Shown piece by piece: positions 25,309-33,123 of a stretch of 33,123 bases of DNA; position 1 is the first letter of the stretch; each line of letters starts with the position of its first letter. A model generated the notes under the pieces. The model ran no database searches and was not told the DNA's origin. It worked only from the letters and a program-made list of their open reading frames with translations. The DNA comes from Bacillota bacterium (GTDB lineage Bacteria; Bacillota; Proteinivoracia; UBA4975): the NCBI GenBank assembly GCA_012727415.1, contig JAAYHI010000134.1:1-33123 (forward strand). Reading direction: 5' to 3'. The translations under genes and the position numbers were made by a program.

Positions 25309-25337
25309 CGCAATGTCCCATTTCCTTTGTTTTAATT

Positions 25338-25367
25338 ATTATACATAATAAAAAAGGGGAAAGGCAA
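25338..25367 (-). promoter_or_regulatory. Candidate SigA promoter of the yaaO-rsmI block
   Basis: Minus-strand TTGCCT (25362-25367), 18-base spacer, perfect TATAAT (25338-25343). The -35 box lies within the preceding terminator stem, an economical but unusual overlap. Confidence 0.45.
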
Positions 25368-25376
25368 TTCTTTCCC
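25350..25376 (-). terminator. Intrinsic terminator of gin
   Basis: Minus-strand GGGAAAG and CTTTCCC around AATTGC, followed by CTTTTTTATT. The stem touches the gin stop codon at 25376-25378. Confidence 0.8.
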
Positions 25377-25552
25377 TATCCCGCCTGCCACAGCTCCTTG
25401 AGCCTGGCAACAAAATATGCGTACATTGTGTCCCCCACCTGAGTGCCGCCTATTAGCCTCAGGCAGTCGGGACAGATATACCCTGCCGCCAGGCGCACTC
25501 CATCTAAGGCGTCCCCCTGGCAGATGTGACATTTTCGGCTTGGGGTATCCAT
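25376..25552 (-). CDS. csfB: Gin/CsfB-like anti-sigma-G zinc protein
   Basis: A 58-residue protein with paired CxxC motifs (KCHICQGDALDGVRL, YICPDCLRLIGG) and a C-terminal YAYFVARLKELW segment, matching Gin (CsfB), which binds and holds SigG (and SigE) in check during sporulation of B. subtilis. ATG 25552 is preferred; the frame is also open to 25582, with a TTG-GTG pair and AAGGTTGGTGAG upstream. It lies between guaB and yaaO, with a SigF-like promoter and its own terminator, agreeing with forespore expression. Small size lowers certainty a little. Confidence 0.85.
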   Translation of the reverse strand: MDTPSRKCHICQGDALDGVRLAAGYICPDCLRLIGGTQVGDTMYAYFVARLKELWQAG

Positions 25553-25582
25553 GCTGCTCACCAACCTTACCGGCTTTGCCAA

Positions 25583-25611
25583 TATTTTACCTGTTTATTA
25601 CCCACTTATTC
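25583..25611 (-). promoter_or_regulatory. Candidate SigF/SigG-type promoter of gin
   Basis: Minus-strand GAATA (25607-25611), 15 bases, GGTAAAATA (25583-25591), close to the forespore pattern GYATA ... GGnnAnAnT with one mismatch in each box and standard spacing. Confidence 0.45.
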
Positions 25612-25621
25612 CTGCTACAGT

Positions 25622-26434
<813 letters not shown>

Positions 26435-27073
26435 TTATTTGTCCCGGGCAGAGTTGGGGTAAGTCTTTGCTTTTTCAATGTCCTTAATTGTAATCAGCCC
26501 CCGCAGGTTAAAGTCGTCATCCACCAGGGGCAGCTTCTCTATTTTATGTTTCGCCAATATTTCCCGCGCCTGCTCCAGGGTGGTGCCGACGGGGGCAGTC
26601 ACCAGGTTTTTGCTGGTCATAATTTCTGATACCTTGCGCTCGAAATTTGTTTCAAAGCGAATATCTCTGTTGGTGACTATGCCTACTAATTTTTCCCCGC
26701 GCACAATTGGCACCCCGGATATCCGGTACCTGGCCATAAGGGCATCTGCCTCCCGAACCGTTGCCTCAGGCTCCAGGGAAAAAGGATTGGTTATGACGCC
26801 GTGCTCTGAGCGCTTCACTGTGTCCACCTGTTTGGCCTGCTCCTCAATGGACATATTCTTGTGGATGATGCCAATGCCGCCTTCCCGAGCTATGGAAATG
26901 GCCATGCGGTACTCAGTAACAGTATCCATGCCGGCGCTGAGCAAAGGGATGTTGACAATGATATTCCTTGTCAGTTGCGATTTCAGGCTGACCTGACTTG
27001 GCAGTACCGTCGACTTGGCCGGCACCAGTAAAATGTCATCAAAGGTCAGGGCAACATCTACTATCTTCTGCAA
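26435..27073 (-). pseudogene. guaB: IMP dehydrogenase, N-terminal part with CBS domains
   Basis: A 212-residue N-terminal part of IMPDH, which oxidises IMP to XMP, the committed step to GTP. It begins [21 protein letters not shown] with the TTG at 27073 chosen because GGGGGA lies six bases upstream and the family starts here; an upstream extension to 27163 crosses the promoter. It covers the first barrel strands ([29 protein letters not shown]) and the inserted pair of CBS domains (about 85-205), then ends at TAA after YPNSARDK. Together with the next part the gene spans 484 codons including the final stop, normal for GuaB, with no frameshift. It is divergent to the spoVB-like gene. Confidence 0.9.
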
Positions 27074-27106
27074 GGCAATTCCCCCATTGTTTTTGATAAT
27101 TAACGT

Positions 27107-27135
27107 ATTATACCAGTTTACCGGGACGAGCACAA
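27107..27135 (-). promoter_or_regulatory. guaB: Extended -10 promoter of guaB
   Basis: Minus-strand TTGTGC (27130-27135), 17-base spacer ending TGG, perfect TATAAT (27107-27112); the TGn before the -10 box makes up for the weak -35. No guanine/xanthine riboswitch fold is seen in the short leader. Confidence 0.7.
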
Positions 27136-27139
27136 CTTC

Positions 27140-27170
27140 GACAAATTCGGGGACGGTCCTCAAATTTGTC
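27140..27170. repeat. REP-like palindrome in the guaB-spoVB-like intergenic region
   Basis: GACAAATT (27140-27147) and AATTTGTC (27163-27170) flank GGGGACGGTCCTC, which itself folds into a stem (one G-T pair) with a three-base loop. The GGGGACGG-type core recalls dispersed palindromes, often linked to REP-associated transposases, that are common in clostridial genomes. Only one copy is in this window. It lies just upstream of the guaB -35 box. Confidence 0.5.
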
Positions 27171-27232
27171 AGCAGTCTAAATTTTACCGCCAGGAAATAT
27201 AACTAGCGTAGAGAATTCCGAGGTGGTAAAAA

Positions 27233-28744
27233 TTGAAGCGGGTGAAACTGATATTTCTCAATTTCCTGACCGTAACAGGTGCATCTCTGTTCCTGCGCAT
27301 TATCGGCATGTCCTTTCAAGTATATCTTTCCCAGAAAATTGGCCCTGCTGGTCTCGGCTTACTGCAACTTGTAATGTCTGTATATTACCTGGCAGCCACC
27401 TTTGCAATTTCCGGGAGCCGCCTGGCAGTCACCCGCTTAGTGGCTGAAGAGCTGGGGACAGGAAAAGAAAGAGGAGCCCGAAAGGCGATAAAAATATGTC
27501 TTCGTTACGCACTGGTAATAAGTATAGCCGTCGCACTGCTTTTGTTTGTCGCCGCAGGCAGCATCGGCGAACACTGGCTGGGGGACTCCAGGACAATATT
27601 AGCCCTGCGCATTCTCTCCTTTAGCTTGCCCTTCCTTGCCATATGTGCTGTCCTTGGCGGTTATTTCACGGCAGTGCGTCGCCTGCTGAAAATGTCCGCG
27701 GCATTGATTGCAGAGCAGGTCTTTCGAATAGGCGCCACTGTATTTGCAGTATCGGTGCTGTTGCCCAAGGGTTTGGAATATGCTATCGCCGGGATAGCAG
27801 TCGGTGCATGTATTGGTGAAATCGCCAGTTGTGTTTTTTTATTTTTTCTCTACCGCGCAGACAGCCGCATTCTAAAGAACAAGGCCTGCAGCAAAGATTT
27901 GCCCCGGAGAATGCTGCAAATCGCCGTGCCGGTGGCTCTGAGCGCTTACATAACTTCTTTTATTCGCACTGTCCAGCAGACCCTTATACCCTATGGACTC
28001 AGAAAAAGCGGTGCCTCAGGAGAAAGGGCCCTGGCGGCTTATGGCACTATTCAGGGAATGGCGATACCCCTCCTGATGTTCCCTGCCGTCTTCCTCAATG
28101 CCATCTCGGACCTGATTGTGCCGGAACTGGCCGAATGTCAGGCCCGGGGCCACCCTAACCGTCTGAGTTACATCGTCAATCGGGTGCTGAATCTTGGGCT
28201 GTTGTCAGCCATTGGGGTTTTTGGTCTGTTCTTTCGTTATTCTGCCCAACTGGGCACAGCAGTGTATCAAAGCAATGCAGCCGGATATTATATACGGATC
28301 CTCGCAGTTTTAGTGCCTATTATGTATATGGACTCCCTTGTCGACGGCATGCTCAAGGGCATCGGCCAGCAGGTATCTTCTATGGGCTATAACATTTTCG
28401 AATCGCTGATTGGGGCCAGTCTCATTTACCTGCTGCTGCCCAAATTCGGCATTGCCGGCTATATCTTTACCTTAATGCTCACCAGGACTCTGAACTTTGC
28501 CCTGAGCATTAACCGCCTGCGCAAATTCGTGCCCCTGAAAATCAAAGCCGGGGGAATAGGCAAACTGGTCTTTGCAATGGTCAATGCCCTCATTGTCTCT
28601 AATTTATTCCTCACCGCCCTGGGCATCCAATGGCTTCCCCTGTGCATCTGTGTAGCAGCCGGTGTCTATTACCTGCTCCTCCGCTTGTTGTCCTGTATAA
28701 CCCGGGAGGACTTGTCCTGGTTTAAATCCATTTTCTCCCCTTGA
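27233..28744 (+). CDS. SpoVB/MurJ-like lipid flippase (MOP superfamily)
   Basis: A 503-residue polytopic membrane protein with about 14 hydrophobic segments along its length, of the polysaccharide-transport/SpoVB branch of the MOP superfamily. Diagnostic N-terminus: FLNFLTVTGASLFLRIIGMSF, then VYLSQKIGPAGLGLLQLVMS; further on ISGSRLAVTRLVAEELG and LIPYGLRKSG. SpoVB in B. subtilis is needed for spore cortex and is thought to move lipid-linked peptidoglycan precursors across the membrane. Start is TTG at 27233 with GAGGTGG upstream. One of two plus-strand genes, divergent from guaB and convergent with korD. Whether it acts in sporulation or growth cannot be told; no clear sporulation promoter was found. 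Confidence 0.85.
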   Translation: MKRVKLIFLNFLTVTGASLFLRIIGMSFQVYLSQKIGPAGLGLLQLVMSVYYLAATFAISGSRLAVTRLVAEELGTGKERGARKAIKICLRYALVISIAVALLLFVAAGSIGEHWLGDSRTILALRILSFSLPFLAICAVLGGYFTAVRRLLKMSAALIAEQVFRIGATVFAVSVLLPKGLEYAIAGIAVGACIGEIASCVFLFFLYRADSRILKNKACSKDLPRRMLQIAVPVALSAYITSFIRTVQQTLIPYGLRKSGASGERALAAYGTIQGMAIPLLMFPAVFLNAISDLIVPELAECQARGHPNRLSYIVNRVLNLGLLSAIGVFGLFFRYSAQLGTAVYQSNAAGYYIRILAVLVPIMYMDSLVDGMLKGIGQQVSSMGYNIFESLIGASLIYLLLPKFGIAGYIFTLMLTRTLNFALSINRLRKFVPLKIKAGGIGKLVFAMVNALIVSNLFLTALGIQWLPLCICVAAGVYYLLLRLLSCITREDLSWFKSIFSP

Positions 28745-28762
28745 ATCCCACCGGCAAGGAAA

Positions 28763-28790
28763 AAGGGCAGCTTCCGCCGCCCTTATTTTT
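28763..28790. terminator. Bidirectional terminator between spoVB-like and korD
   Basis: AAGGGC (28763-28768) and GCCCTT (28779-28784) with an inner GC pair; T-rich runs follow on both strands (ATTTTT on plus, TTTTTCC on minus). The korD stop codon overlaps the stem. Confidence 0.8.
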
Positions 28791-29040
28791 CTTCCGTCTT
28801 GATAATGCGAATCGCTGCATCGGGACACACCAATTCGCAGTTCCTGCAGGCGATACACTTATCCTGATCACTGGTGCACACTGCCGGAGTGCCGTAGACA
28901 CCCAGGTCTGTAGACCAGATGATAATTTTTACGGGACACTTTTGGATGCATAGCCCGCAGCCTTTGCACAGATCAGGGAAAAGGTTGAAGCTGGCTTTTT
29001 TTCCGTCTTGGGTAAGAGCTGTTCTCTTTACTTCTGCCAT
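28783..29040 (-). CDS. korD: 2-oxoacid:ferredoxin oxidoreductase, delta (ferredoxin-like) subunit
   Basis: An 85-residue 2[4Fe-4S] ferredoxin subunit with two complete cluster motifs, CKGCGLCIQKCP (about residues 25-36) and CIACRNCELVCP (about 63-74). It passes electrons from the thiamine-diphosphate site to external ferredoxin. ATG at 29040 has GGGGGTGAG four bases upstream; a GTG a few codons earlier is less likely. It is the last gene of the operon and ends in a bidirectional terminator. Confidence 0.92.
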   Translation of the reverse strand: MAEVKRTALTQDGKKASFNLFPDLCKGCGLCIQKCPVKIIIWSTDLGVYGTPAVCTSDQDKCIACRNCELVCPDAAIRIIKTEEK

Positions 29041-29052
29041 AGAACTCACCCC

Positions 29053-29712
29053 CTATACCAGGCGCTCTACAAGGCTCATACCCTTGTCCAGGGCCTTGTA
29101 ATTGAGCTCTCTTAAGGCTGGATTCTTTTCGAACTTATCCCCCAGCTTGGTCTCAATGGCTTCTTTTATGCGCTCCAGGGGGACGACAGCGGTGGCCTTG
29201 AGCAAAGTCCCGAGAATGATAATGTTGAAGACCCGGGGGTGCAATTCATTCTTGGCAATGTCATTGGCAGGAATCCCGATGATATTTGCAGCCTTTTCCG
29301 GAAGCTTTACCTGGTCTTTTTCTTTGCTGCTGTCGGTAAGCTCGGGGATCCGCTGGGATCTGGGATCTGCTTCCACAGCTTGAATTCCCATGGCCTCCTC
29401 AGCGATTTCCGCAGCGGAAATAAGGGAGGTATCATAGATAAAAGTGGTTCTTTCATCCACATACTGGCGAGTGCGCTCGACGGCACGATTGCTCAGGGCG
29501 ACGACGATGTCAGCCTTGGGGAATTTTGGCGAACCAATGCTCTTGTCATCTATCTGGACAAAAGCAATCGATACGCCGCCGCGTTGCTCAACGCCAAAAT
29601 TGGGGATATATGCAGCTTCTTTGCCCTCAGCATATGCTGACTCAGCCAGCATGTTGGCAATAATCTGGACACCCTGGCCGCCTTCGCCGGCAAGGACTAT
29701 TTTAATTGCCAT
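29053..29712 (-). CDS. korC: 2-oxoacid:ferredoxin oxidoreductase, gamma subunit
   Basis: A 219-residue gamma subunit, which helps bind CoA in this enzyme class. It starts IKIVLAGEGGQGVQIIANMLAESAYAEG, the typical GxGGQG opening, followed by YIPNFGVEQRGGVSIAFVQI and a C-terminal helix set. It follows korB by one base, so translation is coupled. Separate alpha, beta, gamma and delta genes place the complex in the four-subunit 2-oxoglutarate/branched-chain-2-oxoacid class rather than the fused pyruvate enzyme; the substrate cannot be fixed from the sequence. Confidence 0.93.
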   Translation of the reverse strand: MAIKIVLAGEGGQGVQIIANMLAESAYAEGKEAAYIPNFGVEQRGGVSIAFVQIDDKSIGSPKFPKADIVVALSNRAVERTRQYVDERTTFIYDTSLISAAEIAEEAMGIQAVEADPRSQRIPELTDSSKEKDQVKLPEKAANIIGIPANDIAKNELHPRVFNIIILGTLLKATAVVPLERIKEAIETKLGDKFEKNPALRELNYKALDKGMSLVERLV

Positions 29713-29713
29713 A

Positions 29714-30481
29714 CTACTTCTCCTCCTTTTGGCCGGGAACCTTAAACTCGCCTACGGGGAAGTACTCAGCCATGTCTTTTTCGACAAAGTTCCAGGTGGC
29801 CTCGGCATTTGTCCTCCAGTTGGTAGGACAGCTGGAAAGCACTTCTACAAAGGAAAAGCCGTTGCCGTCCATTTGATTTTGAATAGCCTTTTTGAGGAAT
29901 CGTTTCAATTGCCGGAGGTTGGCGATGCTGCCTCTGGCCACATAAGCCCCTTCCCTGGCTATGGCCGCCACCATTTCTGGTCCCAAGGTGGGGTAACCGG
30001 TTTCTTCGGGGTCGCGTCCGTAAGGAGTTGTTTCGGTCTTTTGGCCGGGCAAAGTGGTGGGGGCCATCTGGCCGCCGGTCATTCCATAGTTGGTGTTGTT
30101 GATAAGAATTGCCGTGATCTTTTCGTTGCGGGTAGCGGAGTTTACCAGGTGCTGGGCTCCGATGGCATAACCGCCGCCATCTCCCATATAGGCAATGCCA
30201 ACAATTTCAGGGCGAGCACGTTTTATTCCCGTGATAACCGGGGTTGTGCGGCCATGATGAGTTTGCACTGAATCCACATTAAAGAAATCCCAGGACAAAA
30301 GGGAACAGCCGATGTCGCAACCAAAGACAACTTTGTCCTGAATTCCCAGTTCATCAATTGCTTCCCCCAGCATTTTCAAGGCCAGACCGTGACCGCAGCC
30401 GGGACAAAACTTATGGGGTTTGGTCTCTGGGTTCCAGCATTTAGGCATTTGAGGAGCCAAAGTAATTTTTTCTCGTGTCAC
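29714..30481 (-). CDS. korB: 2-oxoacid:ferredoxin oxidoreductase, beta (TPP) subunit
   Basis: A 255-residue thiamine-diphosphate-binding beta subunit. It has KFCPGCGHGLALKML near residue 26, CDIGCSLLSWDFFNVDSVQTHHG near 54 and the TPP motif GIAYMGDGGGYAIGAQHLVNSATRNEKITAILINNTNYGMTGGQ in shorter form as MGDGGG ... NNTNYGMTGGQMAPTT near 95-132. Unlike many KorB it lacks extra cluster cysteines. GTG start with GGGAGG eight bases upstream, the site overlapping the korA end. It follows korA by five bases. Confidence 0.94.
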   Translation of the reverse strand: MTREKITLAPQMPKCWNPETKPHKFCPGCGHGLALKMLGEAIDELGIQDKVVFGCDIGCSLLSWDFFNVDSVQTHHGRTTPVITGIKRARPEIVGIAYMGDGGGYAIGAQHLVNSATRNEKITAILINNTNYGMTGGQMAPTTLPGQKTETTPYGRDPEETGYPTLGPEMVAAIAREGAYVARGSIANLRQLKRFLKKAIQNQMDGNGFSFVEVLSSCPTNWRTNAEATWNFVEKDMAEYFPVGEFKVPGQKEEK

Positions 30482-30486
30482 GGTTC

Positions 30487-31575
30487 TTACCTCCCTTCCT
30501 GAATCAGCTGAACGATTTCTTCAGCTGTGACGCCGGCACCGGGGCGCAGCAGAGTATCGATGGGCTTATCCATGCCGTAAAGGGCTTCTTTAACCAGTTT
30601 CAAAAGTTGGCCATAAGCGGACTCGACGACCAGGATGCGCCTGGCCTTGGCTGCTGCACGGCGCATTTGCTCTTCTGGCATTGGCCTGAGGGTAATTGGC
30701 CGGAAATGACCAGCGCGAATGCCTGCATCCTTTAAGAGGGGCAGCGCTCCCTGGGCAGCCCTGGAGACAACTCCGTGGGCGAGAATGAGGATATCCATTT
30801 CGCCTTCGGTGTCGAACTCCTGCCATTCAATAATTTCCGGGGCTGCTTTTTCATAGTCCCTGGCGATTTCAATTACCACATCGTACAACTCTTCTTCTGT
30901 ATTATACGTATTGCGCAGGTGTTGCACAGGGCGATCCACCCCCGGGGTTCCAGGCAACCCTACCAGAGGCTCGGTCTTCACCATCTCAATTCCCCGTTCT
31001 GCGGGGTCATAGATGGTCAGGGGCTCACGCATTTTTGCCTGATAGCCGTCCCCCAGGACAAAGGTGGGGAATCTGTACTTCCAGGCAGTGTTAAAGGCTT
31101 TGATTGTGTAATCGTAAAGATCCTGATGGCCGGCAGTGGAATAGACAACCCGGAAGCCTTCGCCGTTACCGCCAAAGGTGGTCATAGTCACTTCCTGCTG
31201 GGAATAGATTACCGTGGCTGTCGAAGGTCCGCCCCTTTGGGGGAGCAAAACCACTGTCGGAATGCGCATCATTTCCGCCATCGACATGGGTTCCTGAAAC
31301 AAGGTGTTTCCGGGCCCAGTAGTGGCTGAAAAGGCACGTTTGCCGGCAATTACCCCGCCGACAGTTGCAAATCCCGCAGAAATCTCATCCTCCGTCTGCA
31401 AAAACTTTCTGCCATACTTAGGTGCAAGACGAGTCCAGTACTGCATGATATCTGTCTGGGGGGTAATCGGATATCCGTACATGATATCTGCTCCGGCTGC
31501 CAGGGCGGCCCAGGCACACACTTCGTTGCCCGTCATGAATACCCGCCTTGAACCTATTACAGGCTTTTCATTCAT
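30487..31575 (-). CDS. korA: 2-oxoacid:ferredoxin oxidoreductase, alpha subunit
   Basis: A 362-residue alpha subunit, joining with korB to form the active site that decarboxylates a 2-oxoacid to the acyl-CoA and reduces ferredoxin. Landmarks: MTGNEVCAWAALAAGADIMYGYPITPQTDIM, EDEISAGFATVGGVIAGKRAFSATTGPG and the ILVVESAYGQLLKLVKEAL C-terminal domain (each cited in part: YGYPITPQTDI, SATTGPGNTLF, VVESAYGQLLKL). ATG at 31575 was chosen for GGAGGAG eight bases upstream. In anaerobes the complex supplies reduced ferredoxin from, or carboxylates into, 2-oxoacids. A P-loop gene of unknown role precedes it in the operon. Confidence 0.94.
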   Translation of the reverse strand: MNEKPVIGSRRVFMTGNEVCAWAALAAGADIMYGYPITPQTDIMQYWTRLAPKYGRKFLQTEDEISAGFATVGGVIAGKRAFSATTGPGNTLFQEPMSMAEMMRIPTVVLLPQRGGPSTATVIYSQQEVTMTTFGGNGEGFRVVYSTAGHQDLYDYTIKAFNTAWKYRFPTFVLGDGYQAKMREPLTIYDPAERGIEMVKTEPLVGLPGTPGVDRPVQHLRNTYNTEEELYDVVIEIARDYEKAAPEIIEWQEFDTEGEMDILILAHGVVSRAAQGALPLLKDAGIRAGHFRPITLRPMPEEQMRRAAAKARRILVVESAYGQLLKLVKEALYGMDKPIDTLLRPGAGVTAEEIVQLIQEGR

Positions 31576-31610
31576 GAATATCACTCCTCCTAACTTATTT
31601 ACCCTCATGT

Positions 31611-32270
31611 TTACCAGAAAGCTTGGGGCATATAGCGTTTGATAATCTTTACGGGGTTTCCCATTTTATCTGTGGCAGCAAAATGCTCCGCCAATTCCTG
31701 GCTTACCGCCGTGTACACAACAGGAATCCCCAATTCCAGGGCTGCCTCAGTTACAATGCGGGCACCTTCTTCAACAACTTCCGGTGTGGTTTCATCGCCG
31801 AGATGGGTGTTGTTAATGAGGCCATCCACTCTGCCCAACTCCTTGATATAGGAGACGATATCTTCCTTCACAGCTGTCAAGGGGCGTGCGGTATTGACAA
31901 CGGCGTATACTTTTAAATCGGGATCGGTTGCCGCACCCTCAATGAGATTAAAGATGCCGGCTCCATGGACTCCATAGCCAATATCCAATACAATGCTGCC
32001 TTCATTTTTCAGGGCCCAGATCATTTCCTGCCTGAGCAATGAGCCGGCTTCGCCTAAACCCATGGTTTCCTCAGGTGACCAGGCGACTACATTGAGGCCC
32101 ATTGCCTGCAAATCCTTTTTCAAAGGCCGCAAGGTATAGAAAGGCTCAATGGTATCCAAATCAACCAATGTGACTTTGTGGTTGTGCCTTAATAATTCCA
32201 GGCTTCTGTTTATTGCGTTCTCGCTTTTGCCGCTTGCATATTCACCGACAAAGGCTTCGACGATTCTCAC
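31611..32270 (-). CDS. P-loop NTPase heading the kor operon, unknown function
   Basis: A 219-residue soluble P-loop NTPase. Walker A is VEAFVGEYASGKSENAINRS (residues 4-23, GxxxxGKS at 9-16), with KVTLVDLDTIEPFY next (a switch-type strand), a probable Walker B in IVLDIGYGVHGAGIFNL near residue 94, and INNTHLGDETTPEVVEEG near 150, giving the look of the SIMIBI/ParA-MinD or CobQ group. It lacks the deviant MinD lysine pattern KGGxGKT. GTG start; the closest good ribosome site (AAGGGGGG) is about 13 bases upstream, so initiation may rely on coupling to a small upstream reading frame. It is followed by korA, about 35 bases on. A role in maturation, activation or regulation of the oxidoreductase is inference only. 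Confidence 0.75.
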   Translation of the reverse strand: MRIVEAFVGEYASGKSENAINRSLELLRHNHKVTLVDLDTIEPFYTLRPLKKDLQAMGLNVVAWSPEETMGLGEAGSLLRQEMIWALKNEGSIVLDIGYGVHGAGIFNLIEGAATDPDLKVYAVVNTARPLTAVKEDIVSYIKELGRVDGLINNTHLGDETTPEVVEEGARIVTEAALELGIPVVYTAVSQELAEHFAATDKMGNPVKIIKRYMPQAFW

Positions 32271-32274
32271 TGTC

Positions 32275-32349
32275 TTAATACAGCCCCCCTTGGCAGCATC
32301 TGTTATAATACAATAGAAATATTATATGCAACAGTCGCCGTGAGTTCAT
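32275..32349 (-). CDS. Possible 24-codon leader peptide upstream of the P-loop gene
   Basis: A short frame starting ATG with GGGGGTGGGG immediately upstream: MNSRRLLHIIFLLYYNRCCQ followed by GGLY and TAA. It lies between the operon promoter and the P-loop gene, and its stop is four bases before the GTG, so it could couple translation. Composition is basic then hydrophobic. No homologue is known to me; it may be chance. Confidence 0.3.
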   Translation of the reverse strand: MNSRRLLHIIFLLYYNRCCQGGLY

Positions 32350-32389
32350 TTCCCCACCCCCTAAAGACTATAACACTGAGACCGTAATT

Positions 32390-32418
32390 AGTATAACAGA
32401 ATGCTGACAATTGCTCAA
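32390..32418 (-). promoter_or_regulatory. SigA-type promoter of the P-loop-kor operon
   Basis: Minus-strand TTGAGC (32413-32418), 17-base spacer, TATACT (32390-32395), just after the yaaL terminator. Confidence 0.55.
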
Positions 32419-32421
32419 GAG

Positions 32422-32446
32422 AAAAAAAATACCTGCCTGTGCAGGT
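32422..32446 (-). terminator. Intrinsic terminator of recR-yaaL
   Basis: ACCTGC and GCAGGT around ACAG, followed on the minus strand by ATTTTTTTT. The stem touches the yaaL stop codon at 32446-32448. Confidence 0.85.
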
Positions 32447-32649
32447 TAACTTTGTCGCAATTGCTTCAGCAAGTAATTATAGCGTTTTTCCGCTGCTTGC
32501 AGATTGTTGATTGCCGCATCCACAAGTTCCGGGTCCTTAACAAATTCAAAGTGTTCTCTGGCCAGGCGCCATTGCTCCCTGGCCTGGTTAACTAAACGAT
32601 AAAGAACCTGTTTATCCCCGCTCCATACAGGCACATGTTCTCCCGGCAT
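32446..32649 (-). CDS. yaaL: YaaL-like DUF2508 protein
   Basis: A 67-residue, mostly helical protein with the DUF2508 pattern: LVNQAREQWRLAREHFEFVKDPELVDAAINNLQAAEKRYNYLLKQLR, cited as REQWRLAREHFEFVKDPEL and EKRYNYLLKQLR. Function is unknown. It follows recR as in B. subtilis. Start is ambiguous: ATG 32649 has AGAGGATGG about 10 bases away, and an internal GTG has GGGAGA nearer. bofA, which follows yaaL in B. subtilis, is not here. Confidence 0.8.
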   Translation of the reverse strand: MPGEHVPVWSGDKQVLYRLVNQAREQWRLAREHFEFVKDPELVDAAINNLQAAEKRYNYLLKQLRQS

Positions 32650-32718
32650 TTGTCAACACCATCCTCTGATTTCTACTAAATAGTATTGACTGATTATGCC
32701 GGTTTAATCATTATTTTG

Positions 32719-33123
32719 CTAAATCTGCTGCCTGCCTGCCAAAGCTCTGGCCAAGGTCATTTCATCCGCATATTCCAGGTCGCCGCCCACAGGCAAGCCA
32801 TGGGCAATCCGTGTAACTGTTATATTCAATGGTTTTAATATTTGTGCAAGGTACATTGCTGTGGCCTCTCCCTGGACATTGGGATTAGTTGCAATAATTA
32901 CTTCCTCGGGGGGAGTTTTTTGTACTCTTTTCAGAAGGGATTTAAGATTAAGCTGGTCAGGGCCAATTCCGTCCAGGGGTGAAATGGCGCCATGGAGAAC
33001 GTGGTAGCGACCTTTGAATTCATTGGTCCTCTCCAGGGCCAGGATGTCCTTGGACTCCTGAACCACGCAAATATACTTGTCATCTCTTTTGGGATCAAGG
33101 CAAATGGAGCAGGGGTCGCTGTC
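32719..33123 (-). CDS. recR: Recombination protein RecR, 5' end outside the window
   Basis: Partial. At least 134 C-terminal codons are present, open through the window edge. The segment reads [21 protein letters not shown] (end of the zinc finger), then the Toprim domain ([56 protein letters not shown]) and the terminal [26 protein letters not shown]. RecR loads RecA on gapped DNA together with RecO and RecF. It is upstream of yaaL, the B. subtilis order, and should follow dnaX and yaaK beyond the edge. Confidence 0.95.
   Translation of the reverse strand, partial: DSDPCSICLDPKRDDKYICVVQESKDILALERTNEFKGRYHVLHGAISPLDGIGPDQLNLKSLLKRVQKTPPEEVIIATNPNVQGEATAMYLAQILKPLNITVTRIAHGLPVGGDLEYADEMTLARALAGRQQI

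Noticed and set aside
24634-25335. A 233-codon plus-strand frame opposite yaaO
   Set aside because: Opposite a complete PLP decarboxylase and without domain features.
26435-26437. Recoding of the guaB TAA as a non-standard amino acid
   Set aside because: Selenocysteine uses TGA and pyrrolysine uses TAG; no known system recodes TAA in Bacillota, and other genes here end with TAA normally.

Overview
The window is a dense, almost entirely minus-strand chromosomal segment of an endospore-forming, anaerobic Bacillota (clostridial-type) bacterium. The reasons are: a long run of genes in the order known from Bacillus subtilis between recR and ctc; several sporulation genes (spoVG, yabG, a SipL-like LysM protein, a Gin/CsfB-like protein, a SpoVB-like flippase, abrB); an oxygen-sensitive ferredoxin-dependent 2-oxoacid oxidoreductase; and a B12-dependent ribonucleotide reductase. 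The species cannot be named from the sequence alone. There are no tRNA or rRNA genes, CRISPR arrays, insertion sequences or integrases, and no gene-free stretch reaches 300 bases.

Layout, read along the minus strand from the right edge: recR (cut by the window edge) and yaaL; a P-loop NTPase followed by korABCD; the plus-strand spoVB-like gene; guaB, interrupted by an in-frame TAA; csfB/gin; then a tight block yaaO-tmk-darA(yaaQ)-holB-ricT(yaaT)-yabA-yabB-rsmI. After these come plus-strand abrB, and on the minus strand a metS-position gene that has lost the MetRS catalytic motifs, then tatD, yabE-like, rnmV, ksgA, yabG and veg. The left third holds a SipL-like gene, nrdJ, cphB and cphA (cyanophycin metabolism, cphA carrying a frameshift), ispE, a MobA-like nucleotidyltransferase, spoVG, glmU, prs and ctc.

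How the genes work together: glmU, ispE, the SpoVB-like flippase, yabE-like, spoVG and veg concern envelope precursors and their sporulation control. holB, yabA, tmk, nrdJ, recR and rnmV concern replication, dNTP supply and RNA maturation. ksgA, rsmI and yabB modify RNA. darA reads c-di-AMP and ricT acts in RNA processing and development. Regulatory DNA is unusually readable: tandem consensus promoters before veg, a SigH-type promoter before spoVG, paired NrdR boxes before nrdJ, SigE- and SigF-like candidates before the SipL-like and gin genes, and many intrinsic terminators whose stems take in the stop codon.

The most unusual items are (1) a full-length, intact but catalytically stripped methionyl-tRNA synthetase at the canonical metS locus that still keeps its zinc knuckle, anticodon-reading residues and C-terminal OB-fold; (2) an in-frame TAA inside guaB directly followed by a Shine-Dalgarno-like GGGAGG and TTG/GTG codons; (3) a one-base frameshift in a G-run in cphA; and (4) a small P-loop NTPase heading the oxidoreductase operon.
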